From positions 62,001 to 126,000 of the forward strand of contig CACZZQ010000012.1 in NCBI GenBank assembly GCA_902785695.1: a stretch of 64,000 nucleotides of DNA. The letters are read 5' to 3'. Position 1 is the stretch's first letter. Each line of letters opens with the position of its first letter. Shown piece after piece: positions 27,119 through 35,553 of this stretch. The position numbers were made by a program, and so were the translations under genes. Under the pieces are notes generated by a model. That model ran no database searches. It was given only the letters and a program-made list of their open reading frames with translations, and was not told where the DNA came from. The DNA is from an uncultured Prevotellaceae bacterium. Its GTDB lineage: Bacteria > Bacteroidota > Bacteroidia > Bacteroidales > Bacteroidaceae.

Positions 27119-27979
27119 TCACTTTCTCATCCTTTCCCTGTACTCCTGCGGCGTGCTGCCCGTCTGTTTGCGGAACATCCGGATAAAGTAGCTATGATCG
27201 CTGAAGCCCATCGTATAGGCCACCTCCTTCACTGGCATATCGGTCGTATAGAGCAGCAGCTGGGCCCGCTCCACTTTTTTGCTGTTGATATACTGTACGG
27301 GCGATGTACCGAACTCACGTTTGAAGAGTCGGATGAGATACGGCTTCGTGACACACGCCACCCCTGCCAGTTCCTCCACGTCAATACTCTCTGTGATACG
27401 AGAGTGGATATGTGTCTGCACCCGTTTCATGCGTTCATCCTGTGTCCACACATGAGGCACTGCCTGTCGCAGGAATCTTGAGAAGAGCATCAGGATGCCA
27501 CCTCGCAGTTCCATTTTCTGCCACAGCGGCATCTCGCAGTAGCGTTGCACGTAGCTGGTCATGTGCGTCACGTTGTCGTAGGCTTGCGGGTTACTGGCTG
27601 GCAACATCGCCTGCGGGTGCTGCTCGCACATCCGCTGCAACAGCAGTTCGTCATCCCTGCAACCAGCTACCTCGGTGGGGAAATCATAGCTCTCCACCAG
27701 ACTCATCTCGTTTCCCACGCCCTCGTACACGTGTAAATAATAATGTACGAACTTCCCGTCACACTCATACGAGTGGAGCGTATAGGCAGGAATGATATAG
27801 AGATGTCCCGGTCGCAGCTCTACCTTCTGCTGTGGCAGGTGCAGCACCGCCCTTCCCTCTTTCACGTAGTAGATACGCGAGAAAGGCGATATCACCTTCT
27901 TCCAGTTCCAGTCGCCATCGTGGTGCGCCAGCCCCACGTTGAGCATCTGCAAGTTAAACGACTCTATAGGTATCTGCAT
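27119..27979 (-). CDS. AraC-family transcriptional regulator
   Basis: The 286-aa regulator has an N-terminal cupin-like sugar-binding domain (VLHLPQQKVELRPGHLYIIPAYTLHSYEC) and a C-terminal pair of helix-turn-helix motifs (VACVTKPYLIRLFKREFGTS and MGFSDHSYFIRMFRKQTGS, then PQEYR). It very likely senses the sugar and controls the surrounding cluster. The start at 27979 is ATG; one codon upstream is GTG. It lies between the mutarotase and the aldo/keto reductase genes in the same orientation. A dyad at 29743-29778 upstream of fucP is a candidate target. Confidence 0.9.
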   Translation of the reverse strand: MQIPIESFNLQMLNVGLAHHDGDWNWKKVISPFSRIYYVKEGRAVLHLPQQKVELRPGHLYIIPAYTLHSYECDGKFVHYYLHVYEGVGNEMSLVESYDFPTEVAGCRDDELLLQRMCEQHPQAMLPASNPQAYDNVTHMTSYVQRYCEMPLWQKMELRGGILMLFSRFLRQAVPHVWTQDERMKRVQTHIHSRITESIDVEELAGVACVTKPYLIRLFKREFGTSPVQYINSKKVERAQLLLYTTDMPVKEVAYTMGFSDHSYFIRMFRKQTGSTPQEYRERMRK

Positions 27980-27991
27980 CACCTCTCACCT

Positions 27992-28372
27992 CTAATACAG
28001 CCTGAAGATTCTCTCCGCCTGCTGCCATTTCTCATCGCTGCGAGCCTCACTGCTGCAGCCCTGGAAACGGGCCACGAAGGCTTCCCACTCTGCCTGTCTC
28101 GGTAAAGTAGCCAGTTTGTCCATTGCCTCCTGCCAGTTGAAGTCGGCAGGTGCGTCGACAATCATCACCAGTCTGTTGCCCAGCATATAGAGTTCCATCT
28201 CCAGGATACCCACGGCCCTGATGCCATCGCGTATCTCCTTCCAGTGATGCGCCTCCGAATGCCAGTAGCGATACTGCTCCATCAGTTCCGGATCATCGGT
28301 AATCTCCAGGAACTGCACATAGCGTTTGGTCTTTCCTCCAGTTATTGTCTGACTATAGCCTTCCATCAGCAT
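27992..28372 (-). CDS. rhaM: L-rhamnose mutarotase family protein
   Basis: This 126-aa single-domain protein has the RhaM fold: KTKRYVQFLEITDDPELMEQYRYWHSEAHHW, then IRAVGILEMELYMLGNRLVMIVDAP. It interconverts alpha and beta anomers of L-rhamnose or, in Bacteroidota clusters with FucP, L-fucose. It overlaps the fucP gene by 7 bp; ATG 28366 is an alternative start. The neighbours argue for fucose rather than rhamnose. Confidence 0.85.
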   Translation of the reverse strand: MLMEGYSQTITGGKTKRYVQFLEITDDPELMEQYRYWHSEAHHWKEIRDGIRAVGILEMELYMLGNRLVMIVDAPADFNWQEAMDKLATLPRQAEWEAFVARFQGCSSEARSDEKWQQAERIFRLY

Positions 28373-29631
28373 TTTGCTCTTAGTTTGTTATACATCAACC
28401 CATAGCCGGCACACACCACAAAGCACACCAGCGGTACGATGTAGGCCACCTGGTAGAACGTCGCATTCCTGTGCATGATGTATGCCGTAAACTGCGGCAC
28501 ACAGGCGTTACCTACGATAGCCATCACCAGGAAGGCAGAACCCGATTTCGTCTGTTCGCCCAGTCCGTCGAGGGCCAACGAGAACTGTGTGGGATAGATG
28601 ATCGACATGAAGAACGACACTGCCAGCATGGCGTAGAGTCCCACGTAGCCGCCGAACGCCATGATGATACCGCACAGCAATACGTTCATCAGCGCATAGA
28701 CTGTCAGCATATGCTCGGGCTTGAAGCGTCCCATCAGCAGCGTACCCACCCATCGGCCTACGAGGAAGGCCAGCATATAGAGTCCGAAGAAGGTCGTTGC
28801 CGTTTCCTCGTCGATGCCTGCATACGTACAGCAATAAACCAAGAAGAGGCTGTTCACCGCCGTCTGACCGCCATTATAGAAGAACTGTGCTATCACGCCC
28901 CAGCACAGATGGGCTTTCTTCATGGTAGAGAAGTCAATCAGTTTTTCTCTTACATCATCCTTCTTACCTCTTACATCACTTTCCTCTTCTCCCACTTTCG
29001 GCAGTTTCACCCATACCAGCACCAATGCCACGATGATGAGTGCCAATGCCAACAGCAGGTAGGGCAGTTTCATGGAATCGGTCTCTGTCTGGATATAGGC
29101 TTCCCAACCGCCCACATAGTCGGCAGGCAGCGTCTCGCGGTTGAAGTCATTGCCACTGAGCACCAGTTTACTGAGGAACATGGCAGAGATAAACGCGCCC
29201 AGTCCGTTGAACGACTGCGCCAAGTTCAGCCTTCGTGGAGCCGTCTGCGGGTCACCTAATACTGTGACGTATGGATTTGCAGCCGTCTCCAGGAAACACA
29301 TTCCCGTAGCAATCACGAAGAAGATACAGAGATATACGCTATAGCTCTTCACCATCGCTGCGGGGAAAAACAGCAAACCGCCCAGGGCAGCTATCAGCAA
29401 ACCCGTGATGATACCCACGCGATAGCTGTAGCGGCGCATGAACATCGCAATAGGAATGGGACAGACAAAATACGCCAGCCAGTAGGCACTCTCGGTAAAC
29501 GAGGCCTCGAAGGTATTCAGTTCGCAGGTCTTCATCAGCTGACGAATCATCGTCGGCAGCAGGTTACTACTGATTGCCCAAAGGAAAAACAGGCAGAAGA
29601 TAAGGCCCAGGGCCAGTTTCTTGTGATTCAT
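28366..29631 (-). CDS. fucP: FucP-type L-fucose:proton symporter (MFS)
   Basis: This is a 421-aa twelve-helix major facilitator permease. GMCFLETAANPYVTVLGDP and RRLNLAQSFNGLGAFISA are hallmark FucP sequences. It brings L-fucose or a similar sugar into the cytoplasm. The large central cytoplasmic loop (about residues 215-235) contains a doubled motif SDVRGKKDDVREK, encoded by a 10-bp GATGTAAGAG repeat that may be another small repeat insertion. It is first in the cluster, with a TACCTTTG -7 element 63 bp upstream. Confidence 0.9.
   Translation of the reverse strand: MNHKKLALGLIFCLFFLWAISSNLLPTMIRQLMKTCELNTFEASFTESAYWLAYFVCPIPIAMFMRRYSYRVGIITGLLIAALGGLLFFPAAMVKSYSVYLCIFFVIATGMCFLETAANPYVTVLGDPQTAPRRLNLAQSFNGLGAFISAMFLSKLVLSGNDFNRETLPADYVGGWEAYIQTETDSMKLPYLLLALALIIVALVLVWVKLPKVGEEESDVRGKKDDVREKLIDFSTMKKAHLCWGVIAQFFYNGGQTAVNSLFLVYCCTYAGIDEETATTFFGLYMLAFLVGRWVGTLLMGRFKPEHMLTVYALMNVLLCGIIMAFGGYVGLYAMLAVSFFMSIIYPTQFSLALDGLGEQTKSGSAFLVMAIVGNACVPQFTAYIMHRNATFYQVAYIVPLVCFVVCAGYGLMYNKLRAKC
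28946..28981. repeat. Short direct repeat inside fucP
   Basis: CTCTTACATC occurs twice about 22 bp apart and is read as DVRGKK and DVREK in the central loop of FucP. Confidence 0.6.
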
Positions 29632-29693
29632 TGCTATTTGGAGTTTTTGGTTATTGACTTATGAGTTTTTGAGTTTCCGGGTTATTGTCGGTG

Positions 29694-29701
29694 CAAAGGT
29701 A
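29694..29701 (-). promoter_or_regulatory. -7 element of the fucP promoter
   Basis: TACCTTTG followed by GCACC on the minus strand. No standard -33 element is present, which fits an activator-dependent promoter. Confidence 0.6.
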
Positions 29702-29742
29702 GTAAAAATCCCATTACCGGCATATCACAATACGACAATTTT

Positions 29743-29778
29743 ATAGGACAAAATTATCTTTTCTTCATTTTATCCTAT
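29743..29778. promoter_or_regulatory. Dyad between fucP and the S41 peptidase gene, candidate operator
   Basis: ATAGGACAAAAT and ATTTTATCCTAT form a 12-bp inverted repeat with one mismatch and a 12-bp spacer. It lies 42 bp upstream of the fucP -7 element and 30 bp upstream of the S41 -7 element, and could serve either gene. Confidence 0.5.
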
Positions 29779-29807
29779 CAAATCGGTTCTATGTTCACTT
29801 TTTTTCG

Positions 29808-29815
29808 TACCTTTG
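29808..29815 (+). promoter_or_regulatory. -7 element of the S41 peptidase promoter
   Basis: TACCTTTG lies downstream of the first in-frame ATG (29791) and 20 bp before ATG 29836. It rules out 29791 as start. Confidence 0.65.
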
Positions 29816-29835
29816 CTTTCTCAAAGGACGAAAAA

Positions 29836-30849
29836 ATGAAGCATCTCAGAAAAGTACTATATATCGTGTGCCTGCTGACGCTGTGCACCGCCTGCGTTGA
29901 CGAGGAGCAGTACGACGACACCCCTCAGGGCAACATGGAGGCCCTGTGGCACATCATCGACGAGCATTACTGCTTCCTGGACTACAAGCAACAGGCCTAC
30001 GGACTGGACTGGAACCTGGTACACAATAAATATAAGGAACGCGTGAAGGGGAGCCTCACACGCAAGCAACTCTTCGAAGTGCTCTGCGATATGCTTGCCG
30101 AACTACGCGACGGCCATGTGAACTTGACTGCCGCCCACGACTTCGGCCGCTACTGGACGTGGTACGAGGCCTACCCCACCAACTTCAGCGACACGCTGCT
30201 GCGCCGCTATATGGGTACCGACTATCAGATTGCTGCGGGCATACGATACAAGATCCTCGATGACAACATCGGCTACCTGCGCTACGAGACTTTCAACAAT
30301 GCCATTGGCGAGGGCAACCTCACCGAGGCTCTCTCCCACATGATTCTCTGCCGGGGACTTATCATCGACATCCGCAGCAACGGCGGCGGTCAGCTCACTT
30401 ACGCCGAACGTCTGGCTGCCCGCTTCTGTCAGGAGAAGACCCTCGTGGGCTATTACCAGCATAAGACGGGTCCCGGCCACAGCGACTTCTCCGACCGTGA
30501 AGCCCGCTACTTGGAACCCTCGGCCAGCATCCGCTGGAACAAGCCGGCAGTGGTGCTCACCAACCGTCGTGTCTATAGTGCCGCCAATGAGTTCTGCGTC
30601 TATATGAAGGCTCTACCTAACGTCAAGTTAGTGGGCGACCATACCGGCGGCGGTGCCGGAATGCCGTTCAGCAGCAGCCTGCCCTGCGGCTGGAGCGTGC
30701 GCTTCTCGGCCGTTCCCATGTACGATGCCCAGGGACAATCAACAGAGTTCGGCATCGACCCCGACTACAACGTGCAGCAGACCGATGCCGATTTCCTGCG
30801 TGGTGAAGACACCCTTATCGAGTTCGCCCGCAAGCTATTGAGCGAATAG
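29836..30849 (+). CDS. S41-family peptidase lipoprotein
   Basis: The 337-aa protein starts with a lipoprotein signal (MKHLRKVLYIVCLLTLCTAC, cysteine at 20), so it is anchored in the cell envelope. The S41 (C-terminal processing/tricorn) core follows: GYLRYETF, GLIIDIRSNGGGQLTYAERLAA, and VYSAANEFCVYMK with the nucleophile serine. GDHTGGGAG completes the fold. It probably degrades or trims envelope peptides. The start is set by the promoter element at 29808-29815. It is followed by the triple palindrome, not by a terminator. Confidence 0.88.
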   Translation: MKHLRKVLYIVCLLTLCTACVDEEQYDDTPQGNMEALWHIIDEHYCFLDYKQQAYGLDWNLVHNKYKERVKGSLTRKQLFEVLCDMLAELRDGHVNLTAAHDFGRYWTWYEAYPTNFSDTLLRRYMGTDYQIAAGIRYKILDDNIGYLRYETFNNAIGEGNLTEALSHMILCRGLIIDIRSNGGGQLTYAERLAARFCQEKTLVGYYQHKTGPGHSDFSDREARYLEPSASIRWNKPAVVLTNRRVYSAANEFCVYMKALPNVKLVGDHTGGGAGMPFSSSLPCGWSVRFSAVPMYDAQGQSTEFGIDPDYNVQQTDADFLRGEDTLIEFARKLLSE

Positions 30850-30869
30850 AAGGAAATGGCATGGAATTA

Positions 30870-30927
30870 AATTCTGGCCAGAATTATTAGAATTTTGGCC
30901 AGAATTTAAAAAATTTCGGCCAAAATT
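30870..30927. promoter_or_regulatory. Three 16-bp palindromes with exact 21-bp period (operator candidate)
   Basis: AATTCTGGCCAGAATT (30870-30885, perfect), AATTTTGGCCAGAATT (30891-30906) and AATTTCGGCCAAAATT (30912-30927) share the core GGCC with AATT ends. Starts are 21 bp apart, two helical turns. The last copy ends 3 bp before the -33 element of the sensor-cluster promoter. The arrangement fits cooperative binding of a dimeric regulator on one face of the DNA. Confidence 0.75.
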
Positions 30928-30930
30928 TTA

Positions 30931-30959
30931 TTGGGTATTGTAGTTTTTTACTACCTTTG
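30931..30959 (+). promoter_or_regulatory. Promoter of the Cache-sensor cluster
   Basis: TTG at 30931-30933, 18 bp of spacer and TACCTTTG at 30952-30959. The first gene starts 35 bp further on at a GTG. Confidence 0.75.
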
Positions 30960-30993
30960 TATCCTCTTTGACTAACAAATCTATACTCGAATC

Positions 30994-32037
30994 GTGGAAG
31001 AAACTTCTAAGACTATAAAAAAAAGACCCAAGCGAATTGCCATCATCACCGTAGCACTGGTCATTCTGGCCATTTCGTCCATAGCCTTCTGGATTTGCTA
31101 TCAGGCCATGAAAGCGGAGTCGCACGCCCGCTATATGGGCATCATGAAATCATCTGCCCAGAATGTGTCCAGAACCATCAGGGGCGTAGAGATGAACGCC
31201 AAGAACGTGTTTGAGGAAGTAGCCGAGCATCTCGACAGCGCAGAAGACGTGATAAAGGCCTTGGAGAGCAAAGCCTACTTCAACCTTGACGTGAAAGGCT
31301 ATTTCGCAGCCTTTGAGCCAAATTATTTCCCGGAGAAAGGCATCTGGTTCGAGCCTTACATCTATCAGCCCGACGCACGTGGATTTGAATACCGCCAAGT
31401 AGGATCGGCACGCCACAACTACATGAAGTCTTCATGGTATTTGAAGGCCAAGGCCACACGAGCCACATTCTGGTCGGATCCGTACTATTATTACGATGGT
31501 ACAAGCATGAGCGGCCATTACTGCACGTTTGTGAAACCTCTCTATAGCGAAGGCGGCAAGCTTATCTGTGTCTGCGGAGCCGATATGACCTTCGAGTGGA
31601 TGGAACAGGAACTGGAATGGCAGGACGAGACCAGCAGGCGGAATGCCTTGCTGAACAAGTACCATCCCAACACCGTGTTCGACTACTACACCATCCTGCT
31701 CGACAAGGACGGAACCTGCGTTGCCCATCCCCAGAACAAGGTGGTGAGCATTACCGACAAGGATATCATCAAAGACCTGGCAGACAAGAAGAGCGGCGTG
31801 GCCAATATGGATATAGATGGTGTGCCTTGCACCTTATTCTACGGGCCGATAGACTTTGTTGACTGGACATTGGCCATCGTCGTACCCAAGCAAGACATCC
31901 TGCGCCCCATGTTACCTATCGCCATGGTGTTATCATTGGCGGGTGTCATAGGATTCTTGGTTGTATGGCTTGCCCTTCGCAGGATTCAGACAACAACGGA
32001 AGATAAAGAAGTAAAGACAGATGAAAAGGTTGACTAA
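30994..32037 (+). CDS. Double-Cache membrane sensor without output domain
   Basis: The 347-aa protein has an N-terminal membrane helix (about residues 16-37), a periplasmic double-Cache region (about 40-300) and a second helix (about 305-328) with a short charged tail. Cache features are SSWYLKAKATRATFWSDPYY and, in the second pocket, YTILLDKDGTCVAHP followed by WTLAIVVPKQDI. No HAMP, kinase or other output domain follows, so it must act through a partner. The start is GTG, preceded by the promoter at 30931-30959. It is the first gene of a five-gene run and overlaps the next by 17 bp. Confidence 0.85.
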   Translation: MEETSKTIKKRPKRIAIITVALVILAISSIAFWICYQAMKAESHARYMGIMKSSAQNVSRTIRGVEMNAKNVFEEVAEHLDSAEDVIKALESKAYFNLDVKGYFAAFEPNYFPEKGIWFEPYIYQPDARGFEYRQVGSARHNYMKSSWYLKAKATRATFWSDPYYYYDGTSMSGHYCTFVKPLYSEGGKLICVCGADMTFEWMEQELEWQDETSRRNALLNKYHPNTVFDYYTILLDKDGTCVAHPQNKVVSITDKDIIKDLADKKSGVANMDIDGVPCTLFYGPIDFVDWTLAIVVPKQDILRPMLPIAMVLSLAGVIGFLVVWLALRRIQTTTEDKEVKTDEKVD

Positions 32038-33556
32038 GAAACTATTCTCGCCACCGACGCTCAGACTCAACACGACGGTGGTTTTCGAGGTCACATTCCT
32101 GCTTGTGGCCTCACTGGCCGTGCTGTTCTACTATTCATACGAGACTCTGAAGGAAGAGTGCATGAAAGACGCAGACCAGACCTTGGAAAGCACGATACAG
32201 CATGTGGACAACGTGCTACGGAGCATTGAGCAGTCATCTGGCAACGTCTACTGGGATCTGCTGGGACACCTTGACCAGCCCGACCGCATGATGACCTACT
32301 GTCGCAAACTGGTGGAGTGCAACACCTACATCCACGGATGTGCCATTGCCTTCAAACCGGGTTTCTACCCTGACCGTGAGCTGTTCATGACGTACGTACA
32401 CCACAGGGGGATTGGCCAGGAACACGGCCAACCCACAGAACTTGTGACGGCAAACTCGTTCGGATCCAAACCATACACTGAGCAGGAATGGTACACCATT
32501 CCCATGACAACCGGCAGGGGCGGCTGGATTGGTCCGCTTGCGGAGATGGAAGACGAAGGAGAAACGCTGACCTTCTGCCTGCCATTATACAATAGTCAGG
32601 ACACGACGGAAGTGAACGGAAAAAGACAGACCGTAGGTGTGATGGCCATAGACATGTCTGTTGAACTGCTCTCACAGATCATCCTGGCAGCCAAGCCGTC
32701 ACCCAATAGCTACAATGTACTCCTGAACGGCAAGGGTAAGTATTTGATTCATCCCGACAAGGAGATGCTGAGTGGACACACCGTGTTCGACAAGACAGAA
32801 AATGGAGCCAACCCCGACTTACGTGAGATAGCAGAGGCGATGGTGGCTGGTCAGGCCGGCCACAAAGCCTTTACGCTGGACGGCAAGCGATACTACAAGT
32901 TCTACAAGCCCTTTGTGCGCACCAATGTGCCAGGGCGTTCGATGGAAAACCTGAACTGGAGCATCGGACTCATCTATCCCGAGCAGGACATTTTCGGCAT
33001 CTTCCAGGAAATGCTGCGACGCGTGCTCATCATTGCCGCTGTAGGCCTGCTGCTGTTCTTCTTGCTTTGCCGCATCATTATCAGTATGCAAATGAAACCG
33101 CTTCGCGAGATAACGGAGTCGGCCCAGCGCATTGCCGAGGGTCACTACGACGACCCGATGTCAGACTCTACGCGCAACGACGAGATAGGCCAGTTCCAAA
33201 AACATTTCCAGACGATGCAACAGTTGTTGAGCGCACGCGTCCATGAAATACGGCAGCTGAAAGAGACCTTAGAGGAACACGGCGAGAAGCTGAATAAGAC
33301 TCATAGACAAATGCTGAGGGAAAGCATGATGAAAACCACGCTGCTCCGCAAAGCAACCGACGAGATGAAAGCACCAGCCGAGGTCATTGTCAACAGCGTA
33401 GACAATCTTTGCGACAATTACCAGACAATCAGCCTGGAAGTGGCCAATAGCGAGGTATATACCATCAAGGAGCAGAGCGAGACCATCCTCACACTGCTAA
33501 ACCAAATGAGCCAGGCAACTGACGAAGAGGAAGGAAAGGAGGAGAGCCATGAGTAA
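32021..33556 (+). CDS. Double-Cache/HAMP sensor with kinase-like helix lacking the histidine
   Basis: The 511-aa protein has helix 1 (about 18-38), a periplasmic double-Cache domain (EEWYTIPMTTGRGGWIGPL; YNVLLNGKGKYLIHP), helix 2 (about 330-350), a HAMP domain (MKPLREITESAQRIAEGHYD) and a coiled coil. The last part, KATDEMKAPAEVIVNSVDNL, aligns with the H-box of histidine kinases (normally SHEIRTPLNAI), but the histidine is aspartate. There is no ATPase domain. It may therefore be a receptor and dimerisation partner for the next gene product. It overlaps both neighbours (17 bp and 8 bp). Confidence 0.82.
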   Translation: MKRLTKKLFSPPTLRLNTTVVFEVTFLLVASLAVLFYYSYETLKEECMKDADQTLESTIQHVDNVLRSIEQSSGNVYWDLLGHLDQPDRMMTYCRKLVECNTYIHGCAIAFKPGFYPDRELFMTYVHHRGIGQEHGQPTELVTANSFGSKPYTEQEWYTIPMTTGRGGWIGPLAEMEDEGETLTFCLPLYNSQDTTEVNGKRQTVGVMAIDMSVELLSQIILAAKPSPNSYNVLLNGKGKYLIHPDKEMLSGHTVFDKTENGANPDLREIAEAMVAGQAGHKAFTLDGKRYYKFYKPFVRTNVPGRSMENLNWSIGLIYPEQDIFGIFQEMLRRVLIIAAVGLLLFFLLCRIIISMQMKPLREITESAQRIAEGHYDDPMSDSTRNDEIGQFQKHFQTMQQLLSARVHEIRQLKETLEEHGEKLNKTHRQMLRESMMKTTLLRKATDEMKAPAEVIVNSVDNLCDNYQTISLEVANSEVYTIKEQSETILTLLNQMSQATDEEEGKEESHE

Positions 33557-35528
33557 AAAAGACAAACAAGAAAAAACCGGCAGTCTTTCCAAGAAGCTCA
33601 GTAGGATCCTAATCCTATTGGCTGTACCAATCTTCGTACTGGCCATCAACAGCTTCTTCAGCCAAGCACACGGCCTATTACACCAAAAGGCCATAGATTA
33701 TACTAACAGCACGCTGGCTACGACGATGCAGCGTGTGGTCAACTACATGACTGCGATAGAAACGGCAGGGAAGTCGAATGCCTGGCTGCTGGAATCGAAT
33801 TTCACCCCCGACTCGCTACAGTCGCTCTCGCGCCGCATCGTAAGGCTCAACCCCAGCTTGCTCAGCTGCTCTGTCAGCACCGAGCCCGATGTCTTTCCGG
33901 AGTACGGACATTATTTTTCTGTCTACACGATCAACGAGGGCGACACGATTATCTCGATGATTGAACCGGAATTTGAGTATTTCGAAAGGACATGGTATAA
34001 ATCGGCCATACGGTCGGAAAAGCCATGCTGGGTAGACCCGTTCAGCGATTTCAATGAAGGAGCCATCGACTACGACAATGCCGTTGCCACGTTCTGCATA
34101 CCACTACGCCCGGAGTGTGCTAACGGGAAACAGCCGGCAGCTACCAGCAAAAGACCTATAGCAGGTGTCTTCTCCGTTGACTTCTCGTTCAACACACTTG
34201 CCAAGAAAGTGCTGGCCGCTGACCGCCCCTACCCCAGCTCCTATTTCATCTTGATAGGCGAAGGCGGCCGCTATCTGATCCATCCTAATGTTGACCTGCT
34301 GTTCAAGAAGACCATCTTCACGGAGACCGATTCCATAGAGCACCCCGACATGATCAAGCTGGGCGAGAAGATGACCAGTGGGGAAAAGGGATTCATGCAT
34401 GTGAGTTACGACGACAAGGAATACCATGTGTGCTACGCACCTGTGCCAGGCACCAATTGGAGCCTTGCCTTGGTGAGTCTTGACGATGAGGTGCTGGCAG
34501 ACTATAACCACTTGACCTACCTCGTAGTGCTGATCATCATCATTGGCCTGTTAGTCATCATGTGGATTACCGCCAAGGTGGTAAGGAAAAACATCCAGCC
34601 GTTGAATCAGCTGTTGAATGCCACAGAAAGGATGACCAAAGGAGATCTTGACGAGGTGATTCCTCATGTAGACAGAAAAGATCTGATTGCCAAGCTGCAG
34701 AATGCATTCCGTGATATGCAACTGTCGCTGATTTCATGGAAAAAGGAGATTGACCACACCCTTGAGGAAATCAAGCAGAAGAACGAGGAACTGGAGCTGT
34801 CCACCAAGCAGGCAGAAGAGTCAGTAATGAGAAGGAAGATGTTTGTACAAGGTGTGCTGCGCCAGATTCAGGCTCCGCTGAATGTCATCGGGGGGTTGAC
34901 AAAAGTACTGCGCAACAGTCTGTCGTCACGCGATAGCGACAAGAGTGTCCAGAAGCTTCTGAAACAGGAAGAGATGCAGAATCTGACCCACACCATGAAG
35001 TATGAAGCCAACCATTTGAACCGTATGATCCTGATGGTCAACGACATATCACAGAAAGACGCTGTCAGCGAAGAGCTCTACATCAGGAAAGACGAGGTGT
35101 CGTGCAACAAGTTAGGACAGGAATGTGTAAACTACACTTTAAGTCATTATCCAGATACTGAGACACGTCTTGAGACAGAAGTTCCCGACGAGCTGAGCAT
35201 CCGCACGAACCACCTCTATCTGATGCGTACGATTCGAGAGCTGCTCTACAATGCCGCCAAGTTCTCCGACGGTAAGTACATCGTGCTGCGTATCACGCAG
35301 ACAGAGTCTGCCGTTCGTTTCACCATAGAGGACAAAGGCCCCGGACTGTCTGAAGACTGGCAGGAGACGATAGACCTGCCGTTCAAGAAAGGCACAGAAC
35401 AGACGGAAGGTCTCGGAGTAGGTCTGCCGCTTTGCAAGCAACACGCCTTGGGCCTTGGAGGCGACCTCATCTACGACGAGAGCTATCAGGACGGTTGCCG
35501 CATCGCCGTGGAATTGCCAAAGGAATGA
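33549..35528 (+). CDS. Double-Cache/HAMP histidine-kinase-like protein without phospho-acceptor histidine
   Basis: The 659-aa protein has helix 1 (about 13-33), double Cache (RTWYKSAIRSEKPCWVDPF; YFILIGEGGRYLIHP), helix 2 (about 320-345), HAMP (NIQPLNQLLNATERMTKGDLD), a coiled coil, a HisKA-like helical pair and a HATPase_c domain (about 545-655). The ATPase has N, G1 and G2 boxes (LLYNAAKFSDG, DKGPGLSED, GLGVGLPLCKQHAL), so ATP binding is plausible. The H-box FVQGVLRQIQAPLNVI matches FVQNISHEIRTPLNAI with His to Arg. Ordinary autophosphorylation is not expected. It is the central gene of the cluster. Confidence 0.85.
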   Translation: MSKKDKQEKTGSLSKKLSRILILLAVPIFVLAINSFFSQAHGLLHQKAIDYTNSTLATTMQRVVNYMTAIETAGKSNAWLLESNFTPDSLQSLSRRIVRLNPSLLSCSVSTEPDVFPEYGHYFSVYTINEGDTIISMIEPEFEYFERTWYKSAIRSEKPCWVDPFSDFNEGAIDYDNAVATFCIPLRPECANGKQPAATSKRPIAGVFSVDFSFNTLAKKVLAADRPYPSSYFILIGEGGRYLIHPNVDLLFKKTIFTETDSIEHPDMIKLGEKMTSGEKGFMHVSYDDKEYHVCYAPVPGTNWSLALVSLDDEVLADYNHLTYLVVLIIIIGLLVIMWITAKVVRKNIQPLNQLLNATERMTKGDLDEVIPHVDRKDLIAKLQNAFRDMQLSLISWKKEIDHTLEEIKQKNEELELSTKQAEESVMRRKMFVQGVLRQIQAPLNVIGGLTKVLRNSLSSRDSDKSVQKLLKQEEMQNLTHTMKYEANHLNRMILMVNDISQKDAVSEELYIRKDEVSCNKLGQECVNYTLSHYPDTETRLETEVPDELSIRTNHLYLMRTIRELLYNAAKFSDGKYIVLRITQTESAVRFTIEDKGPGLSEDWQETIDLPFKKGTEQTEGLGVGLPLCKQHALGLGGDLIYDESYQDGCRIAVELPKE

Positions 35529-35553
35529 AGATTTTTTTAGACAGAAAACTGAT

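Noticed and set aside
29791..29835. Upstream ATG for the S41 peptidase
   Set aside because: The promoter -7 element lies downstream of this ATG, and the lipoprotein signal begins at 29836.
33549..35528. Ordinary hybrid two-component sensor (HTCS)
   Set aside because: There is no receiver or DNA-binding domain, and the H-box lacks histidine.
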